64,000 nucleotides of DNA from positions 99,208-163,207 of the forward strand of contig CALZJH010000009.1 of assembly GCA_945787845.1 (NCBI GenBank). The letters run 5' to 3'. The DNA comes from an uncultured Woeseiaceae bacterium (GTDB lineage Bacteria; Pseudomonadota; Gammaproteobacteria; Steroidobacterales; Woeseiaceae). Shown here one piece after another: positions 63,728 through 64,000 of this stretch. Position 1 is the first letter of the stretch, and each line of letters begins with the position of its first letter. The notes beneath the pieces were generated by a model, which had not been told where the DNA came from, did no database searches, and saw nothing but the letters and a program-made list of their open reading frames with translations. A program made the translations under genes and the position numbers.

Positions 63728-64000
63728 GTGTATCGAATAATGATCGTTGACGACGAGCCGAATATCCTGAGCTCGATAAATCGTGTGCTCAAGAAAAAAG
63801 ACGATTGGGAAATCGAAACGTACGATAGCGTCGACAAAGCGCTCAAGCGAGTGCAGACAATGACGTTTGAACTTGTCATTTCAGACTACATGATGCCGGA
63901 AATGGATGGCGTCAAATTTCTGAACGAAGTGAAGGAATTTCAGCCCGACGCGATGCGCATCATCCTGAGCGGCTTTACCGAGCTGCGTGCTTTACTTGGT
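63728..64000 (+). CDS. Response regulator, N-terminal receiver domain (partial)
   Basis: A frame from GTG 63728 runs to the right edge without a stop (91 codons). It codes for an intact receiver start: YRIMIVDDEPNILSSINRVL, then the phospho-acceptor Asp in VISDYMMPEMDGVKFL and IILSGFTEL. Its output domain is outside the window; the LSGFTE form is common in RpfG-like (HD-GYP) regulators, but that is only a hint. It is the likely phosphate acceptor of the adjacent kinase. Confidence 0.85.
   Translation, partial: MYRIMIVDDEPNILSSINRVLKKKDDWEIETYDSVDKALKRVQTMTFELVISDYMMPEMDGVKFLNEVKEFQPDAMRIILSGFTELRALLG

Overview
The window is a compact, GC-rich (about 58-60 %) chromosomal segment of a gammaproteobacterium. 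The order truA-accD-folC-dedD-cvpA-purF, the tig-clpP-clpX-lon-hupB-ppiD block, miaE, lpxH and rnhA-dnaQ support this placement. Multiheme lipoprotein cytochromes, NhaB and a corrinoid/THF methyl-transfer operon suggest a marine or sediment lineage, perhaps near Woeseiaceae. That last placement is an inference; no rRNA gene is present.

Layout. 1-9.1 kb: end of fimV, then the housekeeping run to purF, a pseudo-receiver/Ser-Thr kinase fusion, miaE, lpxH and a lipoprotein cyclophilin. 9.25-9.65 kb: four tRNA genes (Pro, Arg, His, Lys) behind a good sigma70 promoter. 9.7-11.4 kb: a diguanylate cyclase gene lying between tRNA-Lys and a degenerate copy of a tRNA 3' half. 11.4-17.4 kb: a Crp/Fnr-type regulator, a decaheme OmcA/MtrC-type lipoprotein and an octaheme lipoprotein. 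Three copies of one palindrome (ACTGAY-N4-GTCAGT) lie in front of these genes. 17.4-25.9 kb: an eight-gene operon for corrinoid-dependent methyl transfer to tetrahydrofolate: corrinoid protein, DUF1638, a small conserved protein, methyl-THF:corrinoid transferase, reductive activator, MetF-like reductase and two non-pyrrolysine MttB paralogues. Four of its products carry Arg/Gly-rich basic tails. 25.9-36.1 kb: pdxH, tRNA-Leu, tig, clpP, a lipoprotein gene on the other strand, clpX, lon (split by a one-base frameshift), hupB, tRNA-Val and ppiD. 36.1-47.3 kb: a dicarboxylate/amino-acid symporter, fabI, mltD, a methyltransferase, rnhA, dnaQ, nhaB, a nucleotide-sugar dehydrogenase and epimerase, and pgi. 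47.3-61.4 kb: an MSHA type IV pilus locus on the minus strand, mshI to mshQ, without recognisable mshM or mshN. 61.5-64 kb: an unknown protein built from two CxxC/CxC repeats, a histidine kinase with a degenerate receiver domain, and the start of a response regulator, apparently one signalling operon.

The most distinctive parts are: (i) the Crp/Fnr regulator with its repeated operator, which at both cytochrome genes sits exactly 21 bp from a TATCnT -10 element; (ii) the corrinoid operon with shared basic tails and an operator over its probable -10; (iii) the duplicated cysteine-repeat protein next to a two-component pair; (iv) two unrelated signalling proteins whose receiver domains have lost the phospho-acceptor Asp.

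All calls come from reading the sequence. No database search was run, so family names rest on motifs, length and gene context.
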